In this document: positions 36,157 through 45,791 of the stretch, one piece after another
How positions within the stretch are numbered: the stretch's first letter is position 1
Layout of the letters: each line of letters begins with the position of its first letter
Origin: Chthonomonas sp. UBA1950
GTDB taxonomy: Bacteria > Armatimonadota > Fimbriimonadia > Fimbriimonadales > Fimbriimonadaceae
DNA length: 64,000 bases
Assembly (NCBI GenBank): GCA_002336105.1
Contig: DDEQ01000039.1
Span: forward strand, 218,167-282,166
Direction: 5' to 3'
Notes under the pieces: model-generated
What the model was told of the DNA's origin: nothing
Seen by the model: only the letters and a program-made list of their open reading frames with translations
Database searches by the model: none
Translations under genes and position numbers: made by a program

Positions 36157-38245
36157 CACTTGTTCTCAGATATCGGATTTGTATCTCAAGGCGATGGACG
36201 AAAGCCCGTTCGGCTTCATCGTATGGGACCATCAGGGTAACGTGGCGTTTTGGAACAAAAGCGCTCAAACCATCTTTGGTTGGACCACCGAAGAAGTTCA
36301 GGAATTCGATGGACCAGACTTTTTGGTCTGTGAGGAGAACATCGATCAAACCAGAAAGCTACTAGATCTTGTCCTCGCCGATCACCCAGTTTACGACGCT
36401 GTAACTCCTAATCGAACAAAAGAAGGTAAGAAGATCCTTTGCTCATGGCATCTGGTCACCTACAAAGATGCGGATGGAAGGATATCACACTTCGCTACTA
36501 TTGTTCAAGAGGTCACCAACCAAATTTCCGGTCCATCAAAAGAGCTTTCGAGCGAAACACTCTTTCAGTCAAGTTTCCAGCGCGCCGCAGTTGGCCTTGC
36601 GTTTCTAGATCATGATTTAGTGTTCAAGCATGTTAATCCTGCGCTTTGTCGGATTTTTGGGTGTGCACGAGGATACTTTGAAAGGCTAGAGTTGTCCAAC
36701 CTGATCGCGGAAGATGAAGCGGGAGCGATTCATGCTTCGCTCACAGATTTTCAGGCTGGCTCAATCAACCGGTGCTCAATATCGACGAAAGCTACAAAGC
36801 TTGATGGTACGGAGATTGACATTGAGATCAGCCTTTCGAATATTTCTGAAGCGGAGAACGTTCGATGTTGCACCTTATGCGAAATCGTGGATGTTAGCAA
36901 GGATCGCAAAGCTGAGGCAGCGCTCCGTCAAGCTCACCAAGAGGCTGAAAGCGAAAGGAGAAAAACCCAAGAAGCTAATCGTCAGTTTGAAGAAGCTTTG
37001 GTTGAAGCCGAACAGATTACAGTGATGATCGAGCAGAAGGAGTATGCACTTCGCACGGTTATTGCTAGCATTTCGTCGATCCTATTAGTAACAAATACTC
37101 TCGGGTTTGTCGAGCAATGGAACCCGGCTGCCGAACGAACCTTTGGGCTAGCAAGCGAAGAGGTTGTCCATCGACACATAGGTGCGCTCGACCTGCCATG
37201 GGACTCGAACTTAGTTGAAAATGCCATCAACGAATGCCTTCTGACTGAGCAACTTATCTCAATTGATGACCTTCCCTACCAGACTCCCGAAGGGAAAAAT
37301 GGCTATTTTGCGATCAAGGTTCACCCGATGCAAGTACCTGGTCGAAGTGTTGAGGGTGTGCTTATTGTTGCCGCAGATATTACTGAACGCCGCTTGGTCG
37401 AACGACAACTTGTGTTATCACAAAAGATGGAGTCGCTTGGCGAACTCACGGCGGGAATAGCTCATGAACTGAACACTCCTACTCAGTTCGTATCAGATAA
37501 CACCCGTTATGTCCGCGATTCGTTCAAAAAGATTGCCGGTGTGGTCGCAGATAGCAAGTCCATCGATATCGACAAACTAGATGCACAAGGGCTTCGCGAT
37601 GCACTACAAGCTGTTCGTGATAAATGGGCCAGTTTGAAAGGTGATGTGATCCTTCAGAACGTTCCTGAAGCACTTGATGAATCTCTCGACGGACTAAAAA
37701 GGATTGCGACAATCGTTCGGGCGATGAAAGATTTCTCTCATCCCGGAGTAGATGGAAAGTCGACGGTTGATCTTAATCGATGTATCGAGAGCACCGTGAC
37801 GGTCGCTCGAAACGAATGGAAGTATGTTGCGGATTTGGAGCTAAAGCTTGATCCCAATATGCCGATGGTGCCGTGCGTGCCCGGACAGATCAACCAAGTT
37901 ATCCTAAATATTCTGGTCAACGCCACCCATGCCGTGGCCGATGCATGCGTCGGAGAGATGCGCAAAGGAACTATCACAGTTTCTACGTATTTCAACGAGA
38001 AATGGGCCTACTTTGCGATAAGGGATTCAGGAACGGGAATCCGTGCCGAAATAAAAGATAGGATTTTCGACCCGTTCTTTACGACAAAAGATGTCGGACG
38101 AGGCACTGGACAAGGTTTGGCACTAGTCCATTCGGTCATCGTAGGCGGTCATCAAGGACAGATTCTTGTGGATAGTGAAATTGGAGTTGGAACAACAATG
38201 ACGGTTTGTTTGCCGCTTACACAGGCCGAGGAGAGTGCGGCGTGA
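36143..38245 (+). CDS. Multi-PAS sensor histidine kinase
   Basis: This 700-residue cytoplasmic kinase has three PAS domains (about 10-125, 140-260 and 300-415), a coiled coil between the second and third, then HisKA with H-box ELTAGIAHELNTPTQF (His near 440), N-box NQVILNILVNATHAV, G1 IRDSGTGI, F-box FDPFFTTKDVG and G2 GRGTGQGLALVHS. The start is TTG 36143 with AAGGAG 4 nt upstream, inside the end of the HD-GYP gene. Likely partners are the receiver proteins encoded on both sides. Its H-box is near-identical in type to that of the kinase at 1-2361. Confidence 0.93.
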   Translation: MSQRSTCSQISDLYLKAMDESPFGFIVWDHQGNVAFWNKSAQTIFGWTTEEVQEFDGPDFLVCEENIDQTRKLLDLVLADHPVYDAVTPNRTKEGKKILCSWHLVTYKDADGRISHFATIVQEVTNQISGPSKELSSETLFQSSFQRAAVGLAFLDHDLVFKHVNPALCRIFGCARGYFERLELSNLIAEDEAGAIHASLTDFQAGSINRCSISTKATKLDGTEIDIEISLSNISEAENVRCCTLCEIVDVSKDRKAEAALRQAHQEAESERRKTQEANRQFEEALVEAEQITVMIEQKEYALRTVIASISSILLVTNTLGFVEQWNPAAERTFGLASEEVVHRHIGALDLPWDSNLVENAINECLLTEQLISIDDLPYQTPEGKNGYFAIKVHPMQVPGRSVEGVLIVAADITERRLVERQLVLSQKMESLGELTAGIAHELNTPTQFVSDNTRYVRDSFKKIAGVVADSKSIDIDKLDAQGLRDALQAVRDKWASLKGDVILQNVPEALDESLDGLKRIATIVRAMKDFSHPGVDGKSTVDLNRCIESTVTVARNEWKYVADLELKLDPNMPMVPCVPGQINQVILNILVNATHAVADACVGEMRKGTITVSTYFNEKWAYFAIRDSGTGIRAEIKDRIFDPFFTTKDVGRGTGQGLALVHSVIVGGHQGQILVDSEIGVGTTMTVCLPLTQAEESAA

Positions 38246-39378
38246 TCCAATCTTTGTTGCACTCAGATTCAACGGTTAGCGTTCTGTTCGTAGACGATGA
38301 GAGCGAACTTCTTCATGGTTTGTCGAGGGCATTAGGCAACTTAACAAACTGGAAACTTTATTTCGCGGGATCCGGAAAAGAAGGAATCGAGTTACTCGAT
38401 AACCATCGAGTTGACGTGGTCGTCTCCGACATTCGAATGCCGATCATGAACGGCGTTGAGTTCTTGGACGTGGTACGAGCTGCCTATCCACAGATCATGC
38501 GCATCGTGCTGTCAGGGCAAGCTGACGCCATCACAGCACTTCGAAGTGCTACCGTCGCACACCAGTTTCTAGCGAAACCTTGTGAAATCGAAACACTTAT
38601 AAGTACCGTCAACCGCCACCTTTTCCTCAAGGAATCGCTCTCGGGAAATTCGGTAGGCAAGTTTGCGCACGCGATCACAAAGCTGCCGAGTGTGCCGGGC
38701 ATGTACACCGAAATCACAAACGAGCTTAACAAAGTTGAGCCATCGACTGCCAAGGTTTGTGAGATCGTCGCAAAAGACACTGCGATGACGGCAAAACTTC
38801 TCCAATTGGTGAATAGCGCGTTCTTCGGACTTCCGCGAGTGATCCAAAAGCCAAGCGAGGCGGTTTTGGTTCTTGGTTGGGATATTTTACGAGCACTCGT
38901 ACTAAGCGTCAAAGCCTTTGAACAGTTTGACGTTCACCGATCCGTTAGATTTGACATCGAGCAATTCAATCAAAAGAGTTTGAAGGTTGCGAGCGCCGCA
39001 AGGGCATTGGCTATATCTGAAAACCTTCCGCCCTCATCGATCGATGCGGCATATGCTTCTGGCTTGCTCCATGATATCGGGGCGCTAGTTGTGGTTTCGA
39101 TTCGCCCTGAACTATGGGAGAAGCAGAATCACTTACAACTGAAAAGACATTTATCAGCGAAAGAAGCTCAACTTGAAGCGTTAAACACAACGCATGCAGT
39201 GCTTGGCGCGCATCTATTAGCCGTTTGGGGTCTGCCGCTAGAAGTGGTACAGGCAATCGCTAATCTCGGCCTAACACCCGAGCCGGAAAGCATGTCACCT
39301 GTGGATCTAGTTCTGGCTAAATCGATCGCTATGGTCGAATCGGAGCTTTCTGGAGAGACTCAATTGGAGGCAGCGTAG
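38242..39378 (+). CDS. Response regulator with HDOD output domain
   Basis: This 378-residue protein has a receiver domain (VLFVDDES; phospho-Asp in VVVSDIRMPIMNG; Lys in FLAKPCE) and a C-terminal HDOD domain (about 145-340) with LPSVPGMYTEI, VAKDTAMTAKLLQLVNSAFF and SEAVLVLGWDILRALVLS. HDOD domains are non-enzymatic HD relatives used in signalling. The start is GTG 38242, overlapping the kinase stop (GTGA), with GAGGAG 8-9 nt upstream. The next regulator follows 9 bp later. Confidence 0.92.
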   Translation: MIQSLLHSDSTVSVLFVDDESELLHGLSRALGNLTNWKLYFAGSGKEGIELLDNHRVDVVVSDIRMPIMNGVEFLDVVRAAYPQIMRIVLSGQADAITALRSATVAHQFLAKPCEIETLISTVNRHLFLKESLSGNSVGKFAHAITKLPSVPGMYTEITNELNKVEPSTAKVCEIVAKDTAMTAKLLQLVNSAFFGLPRVIQKPSEAVLVLGWDILRALVLSVKAFEQFDVHRSVRFDIEQFNQKSLKVASAARALAISENLPPSSIDAAYASGLLHDIGALVVVSIRPELWEKQNHLQLKRHLSAKEAQLEALNTTHAVLGAHLLAVWGLPLEVVQAIANLGLTPEPESMSPVDLVLAKSIAMVESELSGETQLEAA

Positions 39379-39387
39379 AGGTCGATC

Positions 39388-40557
39388 ATGAAAACCAATG
39401 ACCGAATCCTATTTGTTGATGATGAAGAGAGCTTGCTCAAAGGCATAAATCGTCAACTTGGCGAGGACTTCAATCTTTCGTTTGCCGTTGGAGCTTATGA
39501 GGGGTTGAAACTCATTGAAAAAACGGCTCCGTTTGCTGTGGTTGTTGCCGACATGCGGATGCCAGGCATGGACGGAGTCCAGTTCTTGTCTCGAGTATAC
39601 GAAGACTCACCCGAGACCATACGGATGATGTTGACCGGAAACGCTGAGCAAGATACCGCTGTTCAGGCGGTCAATCATGGCCGAGTGTTTCGATTCCTGA
39701 ACAAACCCATAGAAACCGAAGACCTAAGATCTGCTCTCAAAGATTGTCTTCATCAATACGAATTAATCAGCGCCGAACACGAGCTTCTTGAAAAGACTCT
39801 AAATGGCAGCGTGCGCGTTCTGGTCGAAATACTGTCAATGTCTGATGCAGACCTTTTTGGGCGCGCTCAGTTGATGAAGAAGCGTGCTCATGATATTGCC
39901 CTAAACCTTCAGCATCGGGATATGTGGCAACTCGAACTTGCGATTATGCTGGCACCCATTGGCAATGTGGCAATGCCGCCGAATCTTTTAGTGAAGACTC
40001 AGGCTTCGAGGAGATTGCCCAACTCTGAGTCGAATATTCTCTCAAAAATCCCGATTATTGGTGCTTCTCTGATATCAAAGATTCCTCGTCTTGAGGAGAT
40101 AGCAAAGATCGTTCTTTATCAAGACAAGAACTTCGATGGAACTGGCATTCCAAACGACGCGGTCGCTGGAAACGAAATTCCGTTGGCGTCAAGGATACTT
40201 CGCGTCGTGAAGGATCTTTCTGAGCTTGAACATCAGGGCATGTCTACATTTGCTTCCTTAACGATCATGAAGGATAAGAAAGGAGCCTATGATCGGAATA
40301 TCCTTGGAATCTTAGAAGCTCAACTGTCTAACCCTCGTCAAGTTAATGACACCATAGCAAAGAACCCCGTAGACGTTAAAGCGGGAGACCATCTGGCGGT
40401 TGATGTCCAAACGTCCGATGGCACTCTATTGCTAAAAGGTGGACAGGTCCTTAGCGACCTTCAGATTGCGCGGCTGCACAACTATGCTGAACTCGGTCAG
40501 ATCGAAAATCCAGTTTTCGTAGAAGCTTCTATCGCTGAGCTTGATCAAGCAAGCTAG
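39388..40557 (+). CDS. Response regulator with degenerate HD-GYP domain
   Basis: This 389-residue protein starts with an intact receiver (ILFVDDEE; phospho-Asp in VVVADMRMPGMDG; Lys in FLNKPIE). The C-terminal part aligns by pattern with HD-GYP domains but has lost the signature. Where the active protein at 35029 has LHDIGKLGIP this one has MLAPIGNVAMP, so both His and Asp are gone. Where HHESWDGSGYP is expected it has YQDKNFDGTGIP. It is therefore predicted to lack phosphodiesterase activity and may act by binding partners or ligand. It is the last gene of the cassette and overlaps the end of the carbonic anhydrase remnant by 4 bp. Confidence 0.88.
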   Translation: MKTNDRILFVDDEESLLKGINRQLGEDFNLSFAVGAYEGLKLIEKTAPFAVVVADMRMPGMDGVQFLSRVYEDSPETIRMMLTGNAEQDTAVQAVNHGRVFRFLNKPIETEDLRSALKDCLHQYELISAEHELLEKTLNGSVRVLVEILSMSDADLFGRAQLMKKRAHDIALNLQHRDMWQLELAIMLAPIGNVAMPPNLLVKTQASRRLPNSESNILSKIPIIGASLISKIPRLEEIAKIVLYQDKNFDGTGIPNDAVAGNEIPLASRILRVVKDLSELEHQGMSTFASLTIMKDKKGAYDRNILGILEAQLSNPRQVNDTIAKNPVDVKAGDHLAVDVQTSDGTLLLKGGQVLSDLQIARLHNYAELGQIENPVFVEASIAELDQAS

Positions 40558-41193
40558 AAGCGTCCGTATGGCGTCATCGGTTCGGGAAGTAGGTGAAGCT
40601 CTCCCGTCTCCATTTCGTAAACTGCACCTGCTATCGATGTTTGGCCATCAAGCAAGGCCGACCGAAGGCAGTAAAGATCACGAACTAGATGCTCAATCGT
40701 TTGTTTAACATTCTCTTCTACTGACGCTCGGCACAAGTCATGAGGGGTTAAGTTCTTGGCTCGATAAATCGCTTTGAGTACTTCGAATCAGTGCCCCCCC
40801 AGCTCCGCCGCGATCACCATCAGGAAGCTGACCGACTGCCAAACAACCCGTATGACCAACAACCATAACCAAGGGAACGTGAAACTCATTGATAGCAATG
40901 TCAAGCATCCATTTGGCGCTATCACTCGCCACATTTCCAGGAACGCGACTTGAAAAATTCGTTCCAAGCGGTTGGTCGAAAATGATCTCAGGGCCAACCC
41001 GACTATCTGAACAGCAGACTATTCCTGCAATTGGAGCCTGCTTTTCTGAAAGCGATTCTAACTCGGAAATCGAGTAAGTCTTCTTCTCAGGCCTCCCAGA
41101 TATGAACCTCTGATGCCCGAGAAGAAGACGGTTGAGTGAGATTGTTGCTTGTTCAGTCACGGCATGCTTACGATCTTTGTTGTAAGCGTACAC
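40554..41193 (-). pseudogene. Beta-carbonic anhydrase interrupted by a frameshift
   Basis: The first frame (41193 or GTG 41160 to 40738) has the zinc-site blocks of beta-carbonic anhydrases: VCCSDSRVGPEIIF (Cys, Asp) and VVGHTGCLAV (His, Cys). It then ends at a TGA. The C-terminal part continues in another frame (VLKAIYRAKNLTPHDLCRAS, then ENVKQTIEHLVRDLYCLR and AGAVYEMETGELHLL) to 40554. The shift must lie between about 40750 and 40787, downstream of a 7-base C-run at 40794-40800. The enzyme would interconvert CO2 and bicarbonate. It could be a pseudogene, a sequencing error or a programmed shift. Confidence 0.82.
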
Positions 41194-42157
41194 GAACTCT
41201 GTCTAATGCAACGGCGACTACGATAATAGTCCCAGTGAGAATTTCCTGCACGTATTGATGAAGCCCCATTTGGCTTCCTCCAGCACGAATTGTCGTCATG
41301 ATCATCGCACCAAGAATGGACCCGGCAATATTCCCTTCGCCACCCGCAAGGCTTGCTCCACCAATGACTACAGCAGCGATTGCATCAAGCTCAAAACCGA
41401 CGGCGACAGTCGGATCACCTACGGTAAGGCGAGAGAACAGCATGATTCCGCCAAGACCTGCGAACAGACCGGTAAGCGTAAAAATCTTGATGTAAGTCCA
41501 GTTGATCGGAACACCACAAAGCCTAGCCGCTTGTTCATTGCTACCTATGGCAACAACGTGACGACCAAAACGGGTGTACTTCAACATCAACCCCATGGCT
41601 ATCGCACATAAAATCGTGATGTAGACGCCAACTGGTAGAAGTTTCCACTTCTCTGAATCGTCCAGAGTTGCGAGCAACGAGTTCAACCAAGTTTTGGGAG
41701 GATACAAAGATTGTTCATTACCAACCCACTTTGCGACTCCACGAACGATCAGCAACGATCCCAAAGTGACGATAAAGGGACCCACCTTTAACGAAGTAAC
41801 AAGCGCACCATTAATGAACCCGCACAGTGCACCGGCTAATAATCCACCTAGTGCAGCAATCCATGGGTTGTATCCTTTGATCAGAAGCGCGGCAATGACC
41901 ATCGTGACGAACGCAAGAATCGAACCAACACTCAGGTCAATAGCGCCGCTAATAATCACATAAGTCATTCCGAGTGCAACAAGAGACACAATGCACGTTT
42001 GTCGGGCTAGCGTCTCTATATTTCTTGCCGTCGGAAATGAGTTAGGAAGCTTCCAGCAGAAGAACCCGAAAATAACGAGGAGAGCGATGACCAAGCCAAT
42101 GAGGTTTGCGGCCCCCTTGGGGATAATTGGCTTTTTAGCGAGAGATTGATCAACCAT
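41168..42157 (-). CDS. rbsC: Ribose-type sugar ABC transporter permease
   Basis: This 329-residue inner-membrane permease of the BPD_transp_2 family has about 8-10 hydrophobic segments. Motifs include VALGMTYVIISGAIDLSVGS, LKVGPFIVTLGSLLIVRG, GSNEQAARLCGV and AIAAVVIGGASLAGGEGN. These match RbsC-like permeases. The start is ATG 42157, overlapping the ATPase stop by one base. The sugar cannot be fixed by sequence: ribose, xylose, galactose or others are possible. Confidence 0.93.
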   Translation of the reverse strand: MVDQSLAKKPIIPKGAANLIGLVIALLVIFGFFCWKLPNSFPTARNIETLARQTCIVSLVALGMTYVIISGAIDLSVGSILAFVTMVIAALLIKGYNPWIAALGGLLAGALCGFINGALVTSLKVGPFIVTLGSLLIVRGVAKWVGNEQSLYPPKTWLNSLLATLDDSEKWKLLPVGVYITILCAIAMGLMLKYTRFGRHVVAIGSNEQAARLCGVPINWTYIKIFTLTGLFAGLGGIMLFSRLTVGDPTVAVGFELDAIAAVVIGGASLAGGEGNIAGSILGAMIMTTIRAGGSQMGLHQYVQEILTGTIIVVAVALDRVRVRLQQRS

Positions 42158-43620
42158 TAACCGACTGCCACCTGCATGATAGATTCTTGAGTTGAGGTTC
42201 GCGCATCTAGTGGCACAGACAGCTCGCCTCGATTCATGACACAAATTTGATCGCAGATGCCCAATAATTCAGGCAAATAACTGCTTACGACGAGAACCGC
42301 TTTTCCTTCAATGGCCAATTCGTCAATAAGTCTATAGATCTGTTCTTTGCTTCCGACATCAATCCCACGAGTGGGTTCGTCCATCAAAAGAACATCAACT
42401 CCATGGTGGAGCATTCTAGCGAGTGCAACCTTCTGTTGATTACCCCCACTCAAAGCGCGAACAGATTGATCGGGGCCTTGACACTTGATCGCAAGCCGTT
42501 CGATCCACTTCTTGGCCGATACCGTGGCATCCTTTGGCAAAACGAGGCCCGGACGAAGGCTGCTTAGAACGATGTTCTCGGCAATCGACAGATTGATAGC
42601 CAAACCTTCCTCTTTACGATTTTCGCTGAGTAAGCCTACGCCTTGTCGCCATCGGTTTTTCGGCGAATCATATCCCTCAAACAAGCCCACACGGATCTTG
42701 CCTGACTTCACCGCATCTAAGCCAAAAATGACTCTTAATAGTTCAGTTCTGCCTGAACCATTGAGACCGGCGATCCCAAGCACTTGGCCTTTCTTTAAGT
42801 CGAAACTGACCTTAGCGGGTTTTGGATTACCGATTACCTCTTCACAAGACAAAATGACATCAGAAGTCTGTCGCTTGGACCTTACATAAACTTCCTCAAT
42901 ATCCCGACCAACCATCATGGAAACGATCACCTGATCGGTGACCCCGTCCATACTTCTTTCTCCGATGAATTTGCCGTCACGCAGAACAGTCATTCGGTCA
43001 GCGATACGGTGAATCTCGTCGAGAAAGTGCGTGATATAAACAATAGCGTGACCTGAAGCTTTTAACTTCTCCACGACGCGAAATAGATTCTCAACATCGG
43101 CGCGGGTCAAGCTGCTAGTCGGCTCATCAAGAATGACGACTCTGCACCCAACGGCAATTGCTCTAGCAATCTCGATGAGTTGTCGAGTTGCCAGTGAGTA
43201 ATACTTGGCTGGCTGATCTAGGTCCAGATCTGCATGACCGAGTTGGGCAAGCGCATCTCGTGCGATGCTCTCGGCCTTTCGGCGACTTAAGACCCCAAGT
43301 TTATGCTCCTCCATTCCGAGTAGAACATTCTCTGTAACCGATAGGTCGCCACAGATCGATAACTCTTGATGAATCATTGCGACGCCCTTCTTTCTTGCGT
43401 CGAGGGGGCTTGTCGGCGAGTAAGACTCGCCATTCAGCACAAGCTGCCCTTCATCTGGACGCAAAGCGCCAGCTAAGATTCGCATCAATGTGCTCTTACC
43501 TGAGCCGTTTTCTCCTACCAAAGCGTGAACCTCGCCGCTATTAACGGCAAGGTTCACATTATCAAGCGCGAGCGTCGCTCCAAAGCGCTTGGTAATTCCT
43601 GTTAGTTCCAAGAATGACAT
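42157..43620 (-). CDS. rbsA: Ribose-type sugar ABC transporter ATPase (double ABC domain)
   Basis: This 487-residue protein has two ABC domains. The first has Walker A GENGSGKST and Walker B VVILDEPTSSL, with a relaxed signature (SLATRQLIEIARAI). The second has a degenerate Walker A (GLNGSGRTE) and a clear signature LSGGNQQKVALARML with VLLMDEPTRGID. This asymmetry is normal for RbsA-type ATPases. It lies between the binding protein (9 bp upstream) and the permease (1-bp overlap). Confidence 0.94.
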   Translation of the reverse strand: MSFLELTGITKRFGATLALDNVNLAVNSGEVHALVGENGSGKSTLMRILAGALRPDEGQLVLNGESYSPTSPLDARKKGVAMIHQELSICGDLSVTENVLLGMEEHKLGVLSRRKAESIARDALAQLGHADLDLDQPAKYYSLATRQLIEIARAIAVGCRVVILDEPTSSLTRADVENLFRVVEKLKASGHAIVYITHFLDEIHRIADRMTVLRDGKFIGERSMDGVTDQVIVSMMVGRDIEEVYVRSKRQTSDVILSCEEVIGNPKPAKVSFDLKKGQVLGIAGLNGSGRTELLRVIFGLDAVKSGKIRVGLFEGYDSPKNRWRQGVGLLSENRKEEGLAINLSIAENIVLSSLRPGLVLPKDATVSAKKWIERLAIKCQGPDQSVRALSGGNQQKVALARMLHHGVDVLLMDEPTRGIDVGSKEQIYRLIDELAIEGKAVLVVSSYLPELLGICDQICVMNRGELSVPLDARTSTQESIMQVAVG

Positions 43621-43629
43621 TCTTCGGAA

Positions 43630-44649
43630 CTATTCCTTTGGAGGAGCGATTGTTTCGGCGATTTCTGGCTTGGTTAGGTTCTCTTTTGTAACGAGCGCAG
43701 CGCCTGTATCGACAGTCTTTGGAACAGATTTATCGCCCTTGATGTACTTGATGATCGTCTTGACACCTTCGTAGCCCATTTTCCGTGGGTTCTGAATCAC
43801 CAAGGCATTGATCTCATTAGCTTTTAGGCCGTCGATCAGCTTCGGACTCGAGTCGAAACCAACGAACTTAACTTTGCCAGTCCATTTGTTGTCCTGAAGC
43901 ACTCGGAGCATTCCAAAGGTGCTTGACTCGTTCGGTGTATAGATGCCATCAATGCTTAAGCCGTCGCCCTTCTTCAGCGGCGAAAGAAGGTTCTCACTTG
44001 CCTTTTGCGCTGTCTCTACCGTTGCACCTGCGTACTGGTTGTCGCTGACAATCTTGATTCCAGGATTCTTCTTGATCTCATCGATGAACCCTTTTTCACG
44101 AGCCATTGTGCTGGCTGAGCCTTCGGCATATCGAAGAACAACAATCTGTCCCTTGCCACCAAGCAGTCTCGCCATTTCTGCGCCAGCAAGATGACCGCCC
44201 TTCTCGTTATCGGTTGCAACAAAACTGACGGTATTTGCACCATTGAGTGCCGAGTCAATGATCAAAACAGGAACCTTCGCGTCAATTGCGCTTGTTACTG
44301 GCGCGACCATTGCACTTGCATCAAGCGGGGCTAGAACAATTCCGTCAACCTTATTGGTGACCTGAGTTTCGATAATTTGGCCCTGCTGTTCCTTGTCATC
44401 TTCTTTCTGAGGAGCAGCCCAAACAACCTCGGCTCCGTCTTCAGCTGCGGCTTTATTAGCACCCTCGTGTACCGACTTCCAAAACTCGTGAGTGGCACCC
44501 TTTGGGATAACAGCAATTCTTAGCTTCTTAGAACCATCAGCATTTGGAGCCGATGATGTAGCTCCGTCCGTTGAGCTCTTGTCTCCACTACATCCAGCGA
44601 CGAATAGGGCGGCGCATACCAACCCAAAACCGATCCATCTTTGCATCAT
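43630..44649 (-). CDS. rbsB: Sugar-binding lipoprotein of the ribose-type ABC transporter
   Basis: This 339-residue periplasmic-binding protein has a lipoprotein signal (RWIGFGLVCAALFVAGCSG; lipobox LFVAGC), a Ser/Thr linker and the Peripla_BP_4 fold: IAVIPKGATHEFWKSVHEGA, DGIVLAPLDASAM, VPVLIIDSALNG and GIYTPNESSTFGML. It captures the sugar for the permease and ATPase genes downstream. GGAGG lies just before the start (ATG 44649 or the next ATG), so this operon has a leader, unlike several other first genes here. Confidence 0.93.
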   Translation of the reverse strand: MMQRWIGFGLVCAALFVAGCSGDKSSTDGATSSAPNADGSKKLRIAVIPKGATHEFWKSVHEGANKAAAEDGAEVVWAAPQKEDDKEQQGQIIETQVTNKVDGIVLAPLDASAMVAPVTSAIDAKVPVLIIDSALNGANTVSFVATDNEKGGHLAGAEMARLLGGKGQIVVLRYAEGSASTMAREKGFIDEIKKNPGIKIVSDNQYAGATVETAQKASENLLSPLKKGDGLSIDGIYTPNESSTFGMLRVLQDNKWTGKVKFVGFDSSPKLIDGLKANEINALVIQNPRKMGYEGVKTIIKYIKGDKSVPKTVDTGAALVTKENLTKPEIAETIAPPKE

Positions 44650-44769
44650 TACCCTCCAGGCACAACTACTATGATCGTGCCATTTCGAATTACCATACCA
44701 AGCCGCCAGGCGTCCTGACTAGCTCAAGCGACTATTCCGACACAAAACTCTGTGAACCAGACTACTGGT

Positions 44770-45666
44770 CTAGTCTCCGAGCTGTGCCAGCGCACTGTCT
44801 ATTCCGCTCATTTCAGTATCTGTAAGCTGAACGAGCGGTAAACGAACCTTTTCACAGGCAAAGCCCTTTTTTGATAGAGCGTACTTCACCGGTACAGGAT
44901 TCGGCGCACTAAACAAGCTCTTACATACCGGAATGAGTGACTGATGAATACTCAACGCAGTCTTGAAATCGGCAGGAAAAGCATCGATCATCGACTTAAT
45001 TTGCGCACCAACAACATGCCCTATTACACTAACAATGCCATAGCCTCCAAGGCTAAGTACAGGCAAGGTAATCGCATCGTCTCCACTGTAAACCCGAAAA
45101 CCGGCAGGTACTAGCGAGGCTACTTCGCTGATCTGTGTGATACTTCCGCTTGCTTCTTTCACGGCGACAATGTTCTCCATTTCCGCCAATCGTAAAAGCG
45201 TTGGTGTTTCCAGATTGATCGCGCTACGAGGCTGAATGTTGTAAAGCATCACAGGTAGCCCCGTTTCTTTGGCTACTGTGCTGAAGTGGGAATACAAACC
45301 TGCTTGTCCGGGCCGATTGTAGTATGGGTTGACAAGCATGATGCCGTGGGCACCATGTTTTTCGCCCAGCCTGGTGAGATGAATCGACTCGTCCGTCGAA
45401 TAAGTCCCAGCGCCGAACACGACCGCAGCTCGATCACCAACGGTTTCGAGGACAACATCCAGGAGTTTTAGCTTCTCTTCTTCGGTGATCGTCGGTGACT
45501 CGCCTGTCGTGCCGTTGACAACAAGCCCGTCGTTTTTCTGCACGTCAACGGAGTAAGCAGCAATCTTGGCGACCTCAGCATAGTTGACGGAACCATCTTC
45601 ATTAAACGGCGTGACAAGTGCTGTGAGCAATCGGCCCCAATCTCTTGGACCGCTAAAACTTCCCAT
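44770..45666 (-). CDS. dapA: 4-hydroxy-tetrahydrodipicolinate synthase
   Basis: This protein of 298 residues belongs to the DapA/NanA aldolase family. Motifs are VNGTTGESPTITEEE, VNPYYNRPGQAGLYSHF, catalytic Tyr in MLYNIQPRSAI, Schiff-base Lys in VAVKEASG, and SVIGHVVG. It condenses pyruvate with aspartate semialdehyde in lysine and peptidoglycan precursor synthesis. The segment YNIQPRSAI departs from the usual YNVPxRTGV, although the key Arg is kept. ATG 45666 is preferred over TTG 45672. No other lysine genes are adjacent, so another keto-acid lyase role is a lesser possibility. Confidence 0.88.
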   Translation of the reverse strand: MGSFSGPRDWGRLLTALVTPFNEDGSVNYAEVAKIAAYSVDVQKNDGLVVNGTTGESPTITEEEKLKLLDVVLETVGDRAAVVFGAGTYSTDESIHLTRLGEKHGAHGIMLVNPYYNRPGQAGLYSHFSTVAKETGLPVMLYNIQPRSAINLETPTLLRLAEMENIVAVKEASGSITQISEVASLVPAGFRVYSGDDAITLPVLSLGGYGIVSVIGHVVGAQIKSMIDAFPADFKTALSIHQSLIPVCKSLFSAPNPVPVKYALSKKGFACEKVRLPLVQLTDTEMSGIDSALAQLGD

Positions 45667-45791
45667 GGGCAAGGTTGTACCTAAAGATAATCGCAGACAA
45701 CTTGTCTAGCTTGCTCATCGGACATGATTATTGTCTAGATTCCTAATCTGATTCGGCTGTAGCCCTTAATAGCCTAATACAAGCCGATGCT

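Noticed and set aside
40794..40800. Programmed frameshifting at the seven-C run of the carbonic anhydrase gene
   Set aside because: Shifting the frame there leads at once to a TGA or to a nonsense reading, so the run itself cannot restore the C-terminal half.
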